Shown piece by piece: positions 36,201 through 47,034 of a stretch of DNA of 64,000 nucleotides; position 1 is the first letter of the stretch; each line of letters begins with the position of its first letter. The stretch covers positions 19,807,403-19,871,402 of the forward strand of contig CM036243.1 of NCBI GenBank assembly GCA_020698575.1, read 5' to 3'. A program made the position numbers and the translations under genes. This DNA is from Bostrychus sinensis. Lineage: Eukaryota > Chordata > Actinopteri > Gobiiformes > Eleotridae. The notes under the pieces were generated by a model. That model searched no databases and was not told the DNA's origin. It worked only from the letters and a program-made list of their open reading frames with translations.

Positions 36201-39200
36201 GGCGAAGATTGGTTTTACCACACTCCAAGAAGTCTATAAGCCGACCTGGAGTAGCAATACAAATCTCAACACCTAGAAGAAAAGCACACACACACACGTC
36301 ATTGAGTCTAATTTACCTTTCCGTACCAGCGTCAGTTAAAATTTTTACATGCCATGTAAAATAAAAACATACCCCTTTCAAGGTCTCGAATTTGGGGACC
36401 TTTAGGTGCACCTCCATAAATGCATGTACTCTTGAGACGGGAGGGTTGGCCATATTCTGCTGCCACCTGCTGCACCTGCTGCGCCAGTTCACGAGTTGGG
36501 GCCAGTACTAAACACTAAGGAGCACCAAAAAATTGTTTGTATGAAATACATTTGTCTGGGTTTGCAAAACAATGCCGATATAGCTACTAATTAAGGACAC
36601 CTTTATAAAGAGTCTTATATAGTACACAAATCACATTTTGCTGTTTGATATCTGTTTTTAATCTATAAACATTGACATGACAATTTACTAAATCTATTTT
36701 TGTAGCAATATTTTCACCCACTAATGCTGTATAATAGGTAACTTACTATTGGCCCATCACCGTGCTCCAGAAATGGTTGATGTTGGATGTGCACAATTGC
36801 TGGAAGAAGATACTGGAGAGAAAGAAAAAAAAATAGAGGAGCTCACCATGTATTTTACTAAAGCTGCCCAGTCTATGAGTTTTACAAAATCCTGAAAGTA
36901 ATCTGTGATTTCTAAAGATTAATAGTTCGTAATTCTTAGGCCATCAGATTGTTAGTCTTGACAACTGTTAAGAGGTAACACTGCAAAAAAAAAAAAAAAA
37001 CTCACTGCAAGGGTTTTTCCAGATCCAGTTTGAGCAATCCCAACCATGTCTTTGCCACTAAGAGCAACTGGCCAACCTTGAGACTGAATTGGAGTCGGTT
37101 CAGTCCAGTTCTGTTTGACAATAATATCCATGACGTAGCCTGTGAATTTGAAGCAAAGGTAAATGAGTCTGGAACCTCTCTCAATAAAACGGCCTACCAT
37201 CCAATTACAACTGTTTAAATGGGGTAAGTTTTAGGATTTGTTTTGATCCATAATTTCTTTTATTGGATCGCTCCAATGTCTATTTATTGTGTATGTTTGT
37301 CCCGCCCCAATGTTTCTGTTTGGTTCAGTGCTACCCAGTTGCATTCAGTCTGCATTAATTTGTTCTGCCTGCTGGAACCCAAATCTAAATCATCAGGGAC
37401 CAGACAATTACTTCTATAGAAAAGTAAAAGAATAAAGATGGCTGGCCAGGGTAGTGTACAATTATGTAATTTCTTGACTTACTTGGAAAAGCAGCTTCAT
37501 TGAATTTTATAATTGGTTTAGGGCAATCTCTGTCTTTGACTGTAACTTCTTTGCTTCTTCTGTACTGCTCAACTTCTTGCTGTAATCAGACAAAACCTTA
37601 GTATACCTAAGTTATCATCATACAGCTCATATAAAAGTTAATGCAGGTCCTTACTAGTGGCCTGCGGGTGACATCTGGGTGCTCCTGATAGAAGTTCTTC
37701 TGAAACTTGGGAAGCTCATCCAGGTTCCAGTGCTTCTTTCGCAGCCTCTCACCAGGGTTGCCAAATTTTCCCACTGGGGGTCCCCCCCTGTTTCCACCTG
37801 CACCACCACCAAAACGAGGAGGGCCTCCACCATACCTAAGGAAAATAATAAATATAGCCACAAAACATGATGACTGGAACTCACCCACCGCAACCCGGTG
37901 CTGGTGCAGAAATTAAACCATGTTGCCAAAAATCTCAGGCAGAGCCCATTAAAATCCTGCCAAATGTGAGACAATGTAAAGAATATAATACTTTTAGTTA
38001 CAGTTATTTATTACCAATTTGGTGCGCAAACTGAAAGTGAGGCTCGAAATAAATCTTGTTATTTCACCCGGCGCACACATACATCTTGGATCAGCAACAT
38101 TTTTACCTCTTCTTGATTATGGCAATGTTCTGTACATGTGTGCCTCATCCAGATGTCTTCAGACATTGAACATGGTGCCTTGAGGTTTATGACGTGTTGT
38201 GGTCACCTCACTCACCATTGTGAACTGTACACCCAATCTGAGTGGCCCTCTTTAAGTATGCAAAGGTTCATGCACTGGATAACGTTGGTCTGTAAGACTC
38301 TCTTGGTCCCTTCTTCAAAGAACCACCAGCCATTATGCCTTATGCTCTGTTATCACCTCTATGTTCCTTGCCTCTGGGCTGTATAGAGTTTGGGAACCTA
38401 CATCATGAAGCAACCATTGAGCAATGGGCCCGCCATATTTAGGTTCATAGTTGAAAAATAATAGAGTAGCATTAGTCACAGCGGGGGGAAAAAGGAAACA
38501 AGACAAAGGAAACAAGACAAAACAAGACTTCAAATGATTCTTTTAATTGCTTTGCCACTATTGGTGAACATTTGTCACACTAAAATATCAGAATACGTTT
38601 CTTTGAAGGCTAACTTGGGTAGGGTTTTTTACTATTGGAGTGGCCCATTCCAATATAAATGTTGCGTAATGTCAACCATTTGGCAACTATCTATCATGTC
38701 AGCCATGAGAGGGTATATCTGCTACACTATTATAAATGATAGCACTTTATCGTTTCAAAACGTTTAAAACTACCACACTTTATAATGTCAAACTGTTCAC
38801 ACTTGCTGCGCTTTAAATTTTAAAAAACGGTTTTAATTCCTAATCTAATTGTTAATTCTTTTTATTTTTTTCTTGTTTGTGACATGTGCTGCTCACTTGC
38901 TGACCAGGTCACCCTTGTAATTAAGATCTCGAGCTCAGTGGGTCTTTATCTGGTTTAATAAAGGTTATAATGATAATAATAATAATAATAATGACGATGA
39001 TGATGATTAAATAAATAAATAAAATTTCCCTGGGGGCGCTATCGCGCCACGTTTTGGTGTTTTTAGTGCGACCCTTATAAAAATATATTTTTTCACTGGG
39101 CCATAATTTTGGGAAAATTGTGGTTAGTTTTGTAAATGTTCAGAGAGGCCAAAATTGAGATCAAAGAGTTCGACGAAGAAAAAAATTATATTAAAGCAAA

Positions 39201-39918
39201 AACAGAGTATTGTAAATGCGTTTTCCATCCTGATCGCATCGATGTATTTTAGTTGCGTGGCACGAGCGTCATGCTCGCGGGGTCCATGTAAACTCTATTA
39301 GTGCGCTTTGCAGACTACGCATTAACAATTACTGGAGGCTCCTCGTCTCTAGTGAGGGTTTGGGTCTAAAAATCTTCACAAATGACAAGAGACAGGACAA
39401 TCAAAAAATCTCTACATTATATGTGGCATCCAAACCACAAATATCCTATTATTAATAAATTGGACAGGGATGGACCCCGTACTTTACAATATTAATAAAA
39501 TAAACGTCCCAGCAGCGGCTAATAAATGCCAGTAGCTGGATATACAGTTGTCCTCATGACATTAATCCCCTCAGTGATGCGCTGCGGTGTAGGATCAGTA
39601 CAAGGATGCTGAACAAACCAAAGCTACACAGAACTGGCTGCCATTTTGGTTTCGTTTACAAGGAAAACGCAGATAGAATCTAGATTACGTTTTACTGTCT
39701 GTATAATGTTACATTTTAGTTTATTTTACATTTGTTTTTAGTTGTTGAACAGCATTTGTAAGAAAGAAAAACATGTTGCTATCGAGTGAATGAAAACGCC
39801 GGTAGCGTTGACAGCGGCCGCAGAAAAAGCTAGAGCCGTAAACCGCGATGAACTTCAAGAAACCGCTGCTCACTTACCCTCGATCTCTGCCGCGATCTCT
39901 GTCTGAAAACCCGGGCAT
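33219..39918 (-). CDS. DDX5: DEAD-box RNA helicase p68, complete 13-exon gene
   Basis: DDX5 is a nuclear ATP-dependent RNA helicase in splicing, miRNA processing and transcription co-activation. Exons: 39878-39918, 37655-37835, 37483-37579, 37006-37139, 36747-36812, 36373-36514, 36112-36272, 35848-36020, 35666-35776, 35522-35583, 35372-35431, 33769-33990, 33219-33670; frames close to about 633 aa (human 614). It starts MPGFSDRDRGRDRG. Helicase motifs in order: Q motif (WTEPTPIQSQ), I AQTGSGKT (about 141-148), Ia PTRELAQ, Ib TPGRL, II DEAD (about 252-255), III SAT, IV FVETKRR, V ATDVASRG, VI HRIGRTAR. The C-terminal tail is RGG-, Gly/Asn- and then Pro-rich and ends PYPMPPPFPQ, like the YPMPTGYSQ end of DDX5 rather than DDX17. 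POLG2 next door is its neighbour in human too, which favours DDX5 over DDX17. Confidence 0.95.
33991..35371 (-). other. DDX5 intron 11, unusually long, possible regulatory intron
   Basis: This is the longest intron within the helicase-core part of the gene (about 1.38 kb; all the others there are under 400 bp). It lies just before the exon encoding DVEDVKFVINYDYP. Its base composition is mixed rather than AT-rich, and no repeat is recognised in it. Confidence 0.5.
37836..39877. other. DDX5 intron 1 with repeats
   Basis: A 2-kb first intron. About 38895-38990 is a repeat related, inverted, to 15374-15440 (GTCACCCTTGTAATTAAGAT.., GGTTTAATAAAGGTTATAAT), followed by an AATAATAAT/GATGATG microsatellite. 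About 39025-39250 (GGGGGCGCTATCGCGCCA onward) has the look of another dispersed element but could not be classified. Confidence 0.6.
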
Positions 39919-40063
39919 AGCGCAGCAGACTCTGGTTTATTAGCCGGTCGTAACAGAAACTACCCGGGCAGTAATTAACAGTCACTGTTTGTTTGCCAAC
40001 TAAAACCGTCTTAGAGGAAATGTAAAATGCCGTCAGACAAAAGTCTGTCTGGAAAGACGGATG

Positions 40064-40071
40064 TGACGTCA
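40064..40071. promoter_or_regulatory. Full palindromic CRE (TGACGTCA) upstream of DDX5
   Basis: TGACGTCA lies about 146 bp upstream of the DDX5 ATG, a usual distance for CREB/ATF sites in housekeeping promoters. The match is exact; use is inferred. Confidence 0.55.
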
Positions 40072-40537
40072 CACGAGACGGATAACTGTGTATCAGTGCG
40101 CCCTGTGCCCCAGTTTGGGACTATTTTATGCCAAGAAGAACATAACCAGAGTGTAAACGGAAACTGTTTGTTTTTAGTATGTTTATTATAATAATATCTT
40201 ATTATCAAACCAAATACAGTTGTAATTTGGCAAATTATTCGATCAGACACATGACAAAGTGATATCAATATTTTTTTTAGTTTAAAAATAGCCTATAAAA
40301 GCAAGTCCCTCCATTGATGTGCTAGCATTGTCACCAGGCATAAAAACATGTCAAATTAGCCTAGATCAGATCCTTACTTAAATTGTTCATTTATTAAGAC
40401 TCGCACTTATTAAATCATCATTTATCATCATTTAATTATTTAATTACTCATTAAAAATGTTTTTTATTGAACCCAATTTTTTATTATTATAGAGTAGATG
40501 TGGAATAGGCTATATTTCCTGTTTTCTTTTTAGTTCT

Positions 40538-41362
40538 TTACAGAAACAATGTTATGGGAGGTGGACTAAAAAAGTCTTCCTTGTGTCTCATGTCCAGATT
40601 GGTGGAAGGAAGGCTCTTGCCAACAACTGTAAATAAATAAATAAAATGAGTATTATTTGTATTTTACTGATAACAAAACTGTCACTGACAGAAAAACTGT
40701 CAATATTCTAATTAAACAATGACATGACATGTTTATTTCAAGTGTTATTAATATTTGTCTATTTGAGTCAATTATTGTCTCTTTCGTCTCCAATTATTTA
40801 CTCACCACAACGTGTTACAGTGTCATTGCTAAGCTCACTTCTATTGGACGCCAACAACATGGACAGGTTACTTTTAAGATTGGCATTTTCTGCCATCATC
40901 TGCTCTCTCTCCATTTCCCAGTGGCTTTTGTCATTTTTTCCTTTTGAAGAAAATTATAACAATAATTAGCTGTCTTAGGTTGCATGCTAATCTCACAAAG
41001 CTATTTGAACATAAACTTACCTTGTATGCCGAGACAAATGATTCCAATCAAAAGAAAACTACACAGCAAACCCAGGCACATGGAGTCCAGTCGGAGACAG
41101 TTCCTCTTGTAATTATTTACTCTGACTGACTCTTAAAATGATAAGTCACATGATCACGTTTTAGCTCTTTAAGCTGTATACTGCTCCATGTGTGGATCCT
41201 ACCTGATTGTTGATTTTCTGTAGATCCAGGTGTAATTGTGGTCTGGCACTCCACCCAGGGATTTTCATGCACCTTGAGGCTTTCTGAACTCACATAAATG
41301 TCCACTATACTTTCCTCTTTGTCATTCCTCTCGACGATCTCCATGCACACCTGCTCTGACAT
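40538..41362 (-). CDS. C-type lectin-like type II membrane protein lacking the lectin domain (160 aa)
   Basis: Exons 41203-41362, 41021-41119, 40806-40940 and 40538-40626 keep phase 1 at every junction and close on TAA, giving 160 aa. Exon 1 is a 53-residue cytoplasmic tail (MSEQVCMEIVERNDKEES.., one tyrosine in DIYVSSE). Exon 2 reads VNNYKRNCLRLDS followed by a hydrophobic signal anchor (MCLGLLCSFLLIGIICLGI). Exon 3 is a stalk (KNDKSHWEMEREQMMAENANLK..). Exon 4 is a short tail ending PPPITLFL. Where the three lectin-domain exons should follow, DDX5's promoter begins. An AATAAA lies about 50 nt past the stop. It may be a truncated duplicate of the neighbouring lectin gene, a stalk-only decoy, or a pseudogene. 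No frame damage is visible. Confidence 0.6.
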
Positions 41363-41724
41363 TACTTTAAAATTTGGTTTGTGCTAGACATAAATTCTTC
41401 ATCAGGCCAGGCATATGTATGTTTAGTAATGTAATGTTAAAGGCAGATGTTGACAGTAAAAAGGGGTAGTTAGGAGTAGAAAACAGGAATCAGGAAGTTA
41501 AAATCTGTCAGCTCTTTCCTCTATTCTCACCTGCACTGTTTATTGTACCATCTGTTAATAAAGCAACATGCAAGGAACATTCTAATTCTATACTTTTATT
41601 TATATGCTTTTTGTTTTTTCTTTTTGGCAGGTCCCTTTTTCTTCAGAGGTTGGCACAACAAATCATCTCTCTATCCATCTCCATTGATCCAGTAGGTCAC
41701 ATTTTTAAATTGCCTTTTTATTTT

Positions 41725-41840
41725 TTGCATATTTTTCCACTGGATACCTTTCCTGACTCAGTGCTCTATATTTATCCTGGGTTTGAGCTGACACAAAAGC
41801 ACACTGGCTTGGGAACCCTTGTGGATGGATTTTTATTAAC
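41725..41840 (+). repeat. L2-like LINE tail fragment
   Basis: TGGATACCTTTCCTGACTCA.., ATTTATCCTGGGTTTGAG.. and CACTGGCTTGGGAACCC are diverged forms of a widespread fish LINE 3' end. Related pieces lie near 48490-48560, 48680-48750, 54000-54060 and 62355-62520. Confidence 0.55.
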
Positions 41841-42096
41841 TTGCCTCTAATTAAATGTAGGCTATGATAAACCAAATGGATGTAATATTTTATTTACTTA
41901 AAAAGTTGCCCCAATAATATGTTATTTAGGATACAATATGCCCATAGGGTAAACCTTTTTAATATTTTTTTAATCAACGTAACTTTTACATGTTAATGTT
42001 TACATAGAACATATTTTTTTGTCTGACATAGGAAATTAACTCTTAAAACCATGCATAAGCTACATAATCAAGTAGTTTTAGCGGCAGCAGTTTCCT

Positions 42097-43009
42097 TTAA
42101 AAGTTGTACACTTCTTTAAGCAGTTTCTTACAGATGAACTTTTGTACATCACTGCACCGGGCATCATTCCAGCTATGAAAAGTTTCACTTGAGGTTATCT
42201 CTGCACAGTCTTCATTGAAATAGTCATCTGGTTGGTCATTTTTCCAGTACCTACACAGAAGATGGAGACAAACTTTTTAAAGCATTCTGAGGTTATTTGT
42301 TTTTAATTCTTGTTGATTCATGTTTTTATGGCTATTAACTTATTAGTTTTAGAAATGATATTTACGCTGTGGTTAAGTTGTTTCCATTCACCCATTTCCA
42401 CTCATTTTCTCTTTCTTGATCAGTCAGTCCGATCCACACATTGTTACCCAAAGATTTTACAAACTCCTAAATGCAAAAATACACATTGTTTTGTTGTTGT
42501 TGTTTTTTGTTTGTTTATTTGTTTGTTTGTTTTTGTTTTTTGTGCTTTCTATTTGAGGTTGGACCTATCCTGACTTCTTTGGGCTTGAGGCGAAGTACAC
42601 CTTGTAATAATAATAATGAATTAATCACAGGGCTAACAGTTACAGATGTACAGTACAGTGAGAGCCCACAATTCACTCAGTTATATTGACTGTGGGAAAT
42701 TTTAGATTTACCAATTCACTTTTACATGCATGTTTTTGGATGGAAGAAGGTTTGAGTGAGCCCATAACCTCTTGAGACAGGAGTGGTAACTAGTTAGGAT
42801 ATGAGAGATTAAGATTTGTCATTAGATTATCAAGGTTATTGTTACACAGAGTTACCTGTTCTTCTGGACTTGATATGATCACAAGGTTTGCTCCACGATA
42901 TTCACAGTCCTGTTTGCTGTCAGTCCAGTTTTTTGAATTTTGTGAAAGAAAGTAACAACTGCTGCTAAAATTATTCCATTGGTCAGGGCAAGGCAATTTC
43001 TCTACACAA

Positions 43010-43043
<34 letters not shown>

Positions 43044-43067
43044 CACAAGATATGAATATTACTCCAT

Positions 43068-43101
<34 letters not shown>

Positions 43102-44069
43102 AGAACTCACCAAGAAAGTTTTGAAATTCCTCATTCTTTTTGTACAGGGTTGTTTGAATGTCCTCCAAATGCAATGTAAGGTTGTGTTTAACATCCTCTA
43201 AATATATTTTCTCAGTCTCTAACAGTGCCATCTTTTGGGTCAGGTTTTGATTGGTCCTTTCCATGGCATTGTTACTGATCAGCAACGCGTCTCTCTCATT
43301 GGTCAGGTTAGTAATTCGCATCCTCAGCTGACTGGTTCCCATGTTCAAACTGAACGTGTCTTGAAATAAAAAGATATTTCAGTCATTATGCTGCTGTCTA
43401 TATCTCTGCAGGGTAAATTTTTATTTTAGTGAATGAAAACATACAAAGGACTACCATGGCAATGACCAAAGCCAGCAGGAGTGCACACAGCAGCCCTAAA
43501 GTCACCACTGCAGCTCGGAGTAAACTTCCCCTCTGTGTATTAACGTTGACTGAGGTGGCTGTGAACAAAACCAGTGAAGACAAGATCAAACCAGACCAAA
43601 ATTAATGATTTCTTTCTCTTTTCACTTTTCATAATGTCTATGAACTATAAACCTTTGCCTTCATTTTCAAAGTGAGCAACAATTTTTTGTGACCCAAATA
43701 AGATCCTTGGCGACCCACTTTTAGGTCCTGACCAAACTATGCACTACCATATGTATTCAGAAGCTGCTTATACAGATGATAGTATTTATTAAATTAAAAC
43801 GGAATGATTGTAAGAACAATAAAATATGCTTTACATAATACTTTGTGCAAATGAAATTAAAAAGCGGTTAAGTAAAATGCTAACTTACTTGTCTGCTGGT
43901 CCACAGCACAGTCCAGTTTTTTGGGATCATTACTCCCCTCTGTCAAGTTGTTCTCATAGATTGTCTCACTGCCTTCGTCCCCACAGCTGTACTCCTCATC
44001 CTTGTTATTATTGTTTTTAAACCTTACTTTCTTGGTCAAATCAGGTTTGGCATAAATGTCCTCAGTCAT
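42097..44069 (-). CDS. C-type lectin receptor, type II, QPD-type (galactose-class), 314 aa
   Basis: Exons 43889-44069, 43445-43558, 43111-43359, 42856-43001, 42366-42466 and 42097-42250 sum to 945 nt, 314 aa. Layout: cytoplasmic tail of about 60 residues with tyrosines in EDIYAKP and ETIYENNL; signal anchor (LLRAAVVTLGLLCALLLALVIAMVVL); an 83-residue coiled stalk with several N-glycosylation sequons (NLT, NHT-like); and a C-type lectin domain split over three exons. Domain marks: CPDQWNNFSSSCYFLS, NVWIGLTDQE, and the calcium/sugar site QPD (KNDQPDDYFNEDCAE) with WND (HSWNDARC) and the last Cys in FICKK. QPD normally favours galactose/GalNAc, while EPN favours mannose; specificity is inferred from this. 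The resemblance is to CD209/asialoglycoprotein-receptor-like fish receptors, presumably on immune cells. Confidence 0.9.
43012..43100. repeat. (CA)n plus poly-T inside a 109-bp lectin intron
   Basis: About 14 CA units (43012-43040) and about 30 T (43071-43100) make up most of the intron 43002-43110 of the 314-aa lectin gene. Confidence 0.9.
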
Positions 44070-44297
44070 TGCATCTCATGATTTAGTGTTTCTGGTTTTG
44101 GCAACAGACCTCAAAGGGAACTGTTTTTGGCTGTACCTGTTTGTATTACAGTGAGTCTGCTCTTCTCATGCAAAAAAAGGAAGTATTCAGATAACAAAGC
44201 AGAAAGGGACAAAGGTAATTTTGACTAATACAAAGAGTTATAAACTGCAATAATAATCAAGATCAATATTTTTCCCCAAAAAGATTTCTTCAAGGAG

Positions 44298-44301
<4 letters not shown>

Positions 44302-44374
<73 letters not shown>
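44302..44374. repeat. (ATT)n microsatellite
   Basis: About 24 ATT trinucleotides in a row lie upstream of the 314-aa lectin gene. A shorter AAAT run follows near 44500-44525. Confidence 0.95.
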
Positions 44375-44375
<1 letters not shown>

Positions 44376-44904
44376 ACTAATAATCATCATCATCTGAATA
44401 AGTGAGAAGATTGACTTTGGTGCATTATTAGTTTTGTATTGGATTAAAAAAAAAGTTACATTTGTACTGTTAATGAAAATTTGTGAACCATGCTCAAAAA
44501 ATAAATAAATAAATAAATAAAATAAAAATGAGCGGTTGACTTTAATTTCTATGACTATATGTTATACATTTCTCAGTCACTAAACAAAGTGTATGTTATG
44601 TCTAATAGTACAGATTAACCTGACGAGTTGTAGTGTATAATTCATTTTAACCATACCAAAACTATCTATACTGTAAGTATTTTTAGCATGCAAGTTTTGA
44701 AAGTATATGGTGGTAATGGCCTGAAGGGGGTAGTAAATAGTCATACAATAGCTCTCTTACAACGGCAACACACTAAGGTGTGGACCTGTTCTGATGGCAG
44801 ACAAGAGAAAAAGACACGCACATCCGCAAAAAGCCTTACGATTGTGTGCTGGATCAAGACAGGTATATCCAAAAAGTTATAAACAGTATTTATTTTTCAC
44901 CACA

Positions 44905-44965
44905 AGTGACGTTTCGGGCACTTGCCCTTCATGTCTGATGAAGGGCAGGTGCCCGAAACGTCACT
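44905..44965 (+). repeat. Palindrome with hammerhead-ribozyme-like core, Penelope-type
   Basis: Arms 44905-44932 and 44938-44965 are inverted copies with one mismatch in 28, around a 5-nt centre. On the plus strand the right arm spans CTGATGA (44935-44941), one extra A, a 5-bp stem GGGCA/TGCCC with GG loop (44943-44954), then GAAAC GTC (44955-44962). That is the order CUGAUGA - stem II - GAAA of the hammerhead ribozyme. Minimal hammerheads are known from the pseudo-LTRs of Penelope-like retroelements. The left arm on the minus strand lacks CTGATGA. Confidence 0.55.
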
Positions 44966-45275
44966 AGTCAAAACAACTTGTTAAAGATATCTTCAATTGT
45001 GGATATCTGTAATCAAAAAATTATTGAAGATATCTGCAACTCAGTAACAGATATCTAAAATTACATTATAACTAGTCATAACTACAATTTAAGATATCTT
45101 TATTTCAGTGTTGACTAGTCACAAAGACAGCTTAAGATATCTAAGAAAATCTCTGGATAGTCAAAACACACATTTGGATATCTATGAAGATTATTGTGGA
45201 TATCTTTTATTAAAAAGAGTCTGAGATATCTTTAGAATTATGACTAGTTGACATTACATTGTAGATATCATCATC
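44963..45275. repeat. Field of scattered GATATC and ACTAGT palindromes
   Basis: About ten GATATC hexamers, mostly within AGATATCT or GGATATCT, and four ACTAGT-type hexamers occur in about 310 bp, at spacings of roughly 20 to 45 bp and separated by AT-rich sequence. Probably an internally repetitive non-autonomous element. Confidence 0.8.
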
Positions 45276-45609
45276 ATATCTGTCTGTGCTGTACTAACTG
45301 ACTAACTAAGTCATCTGCTTGTGCGGTGCACGCTGACCACTGCACTGTGTATTTGCACTGGATTTCCCTTGGGGTTAAGAAGGGTTTATTCCCTTTTTTT
45401 AAAAATAGTTTAATAAAATATTACCTTTTATATTGTTTGATTGTTGCTAAATAAATTCAGTAAATTGGAATCTAGTCTGCAGCCTCCTCTGTAAAGCGTA
45501 CCTGTGTGCTTTGAGTGTATATATGTATTTAGATTCTCCAGGTGGAGTTCCTGGGGTGGTTTGGTTTTTAAGTTAAATCAACTTATCCTATACCACTCCC
45601 GCCACACTT

Positions 45610-46560
45610 GCATAAAGCTGGAAAGGGTTACAAAAGTATCTCTAAGAGCATTGATGTTCATAAGTCCACGGTATGAGCAACTGTCTATAATACTGTGACA
45701 ACACTGCCTTGGAGTGGCCATCCTGTAAAGCTGACTGCAAAAGCACAGCGTAGAATGCTCAGTGAGGTGACGAAGAATCCTAGAGTGTCAGCTAAAGACT
45801 TACAGAAATCTCTTGCACAAGCTAACATCTTTGTTTTACAAATCTACAATGGGTAATACATTAAACAAGAATGGACTTCATGGGAGGAACTACAGAGGAA
45901 GCCACTGCTGTCCAAAAAAAATATTGCTCCACGTTTAAAGTTTGCAAAAGACCTCCTAGATGTTCCACGGCACTACTGGCAAAATATTGTGTGGACAGAT
46001 GAAACCAAAGTTGAGTTGTTTGGAAGGAACACACAACGCTATGTGTGAAGAAAAAAAGGCACAGCACACCAACATCAAAACCTCGTCCCCACTGTGGAGT
46101 ATGTTGGAGGGAGCATCATGGTTTGGGGCTGCTTTGGTGCCTCAGGGCCTGGACAACTTGCTATCATCAACAGTAAAATGAATTCCCAAGTTTATCCAAA
46201 CATTTTGCAGGAAAACTCAAGACCATCTGTCCACCAACTGAAGCTCAACACAGGATGGGTGATGCAACAGAACACTGACTCAAAGCATAGAAGCAAATCA
46301 ACAACAGAATGGCTTCAACAGAAGAAAATACACCTTCTGGAGTGGCCCAGTCAGAGTCCTGACCTCAACCCATGTGGCATGACCTCAAAAGAGTGATTCA
46401 CAGCAGACATCCCAAGAATATTGCTAATTTCAAACAGTTTTGTAAAGAGGAATGGTCCAAAATCCTAGTATTTCCAAGGGGTGCCAATACTGTATATATT
46501 CCGATAGCAGAAACTGAATTATTATTATACCACTGTGTCTCAGGATATGGTAACTTGACA
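45610..46560 (+). mobile_element. Decayed Tc1-like transposon
   Basis: The transposase can be followed over about 900 bp with stops and frameshifts. Readable pieces include the helix-turn-helix part around 45630-45830, QNIVWTDETKVELFGRNTQ (first catalytic Asp), VGGSIMVWGCFGASGPGQLA, a damaged second Asp block (MQQNTDSKHRSKSTTEWL) and LLEWPSQSPDLNP. The C terminus is missing after about 46480. Nearly full length but clearly dead. Confidence 0.9.
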
Positions 46561-47034
46561 TTAGATTAGTCCCATAAAAAAGTTTAAAAGTCATATATTG
46601 TGGTTTTGGACACATTTTCATTAGTATTTCATGTTTTATAACTTAATGCATATGTATGGAAAACATATTTTGCAGAGAGGTTCAATTTCAATTTTCAGAG
46701 AAAGCTTGGATTACCGGTAGGTGTCTGATGCCATCGGCTGCCAACAGTGGGACCATAAAAGGGCTATTTAGCACAGCTATTAGTAACATGAGGCTAACGG
46801 ATATGAGGTGACTGCTTCATAGCAACAACAATTTAAGTGCTAAAATTATTAAAACAAGTTTGGGGATGGTGTATGGGCTTTAAAAACGTGCAGTGGTACC
46901 TCCTGGTTTTACGCGTCTAGTGAGACAGCATTTTCAGTCTGGAGAAACAGACAGCTCAGCAAACAGAATTACTCATACTAGTACTCAAGGTATGTTTTTA
47001 TTTAGGTGAAAACAACAATATAGCATGGTTTAAA

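Noticed and set aside
38980..39000. CRISPR-like or satellite array from the AATAAT/GATGAT run
   Set aside because: Simple microsatellite in a vertebrate intron, with no spacer structure.
33219..39918. Assignment to DDX17 rather than DDX5
   Set aside because: The C-terminal end (YPMPPPFPQ), the short N terminus and the adjacency to POLG2 all fit DDX5. Some core residues are shared with DDX17, so a phylogeny would settle it fully.
46094..46396. Open frame of 100 codons as a domesticated transposase
   Set aside because: It is a fragment of the decayed Tc1 element, with its second catalytic block damaged and stops on both sides.
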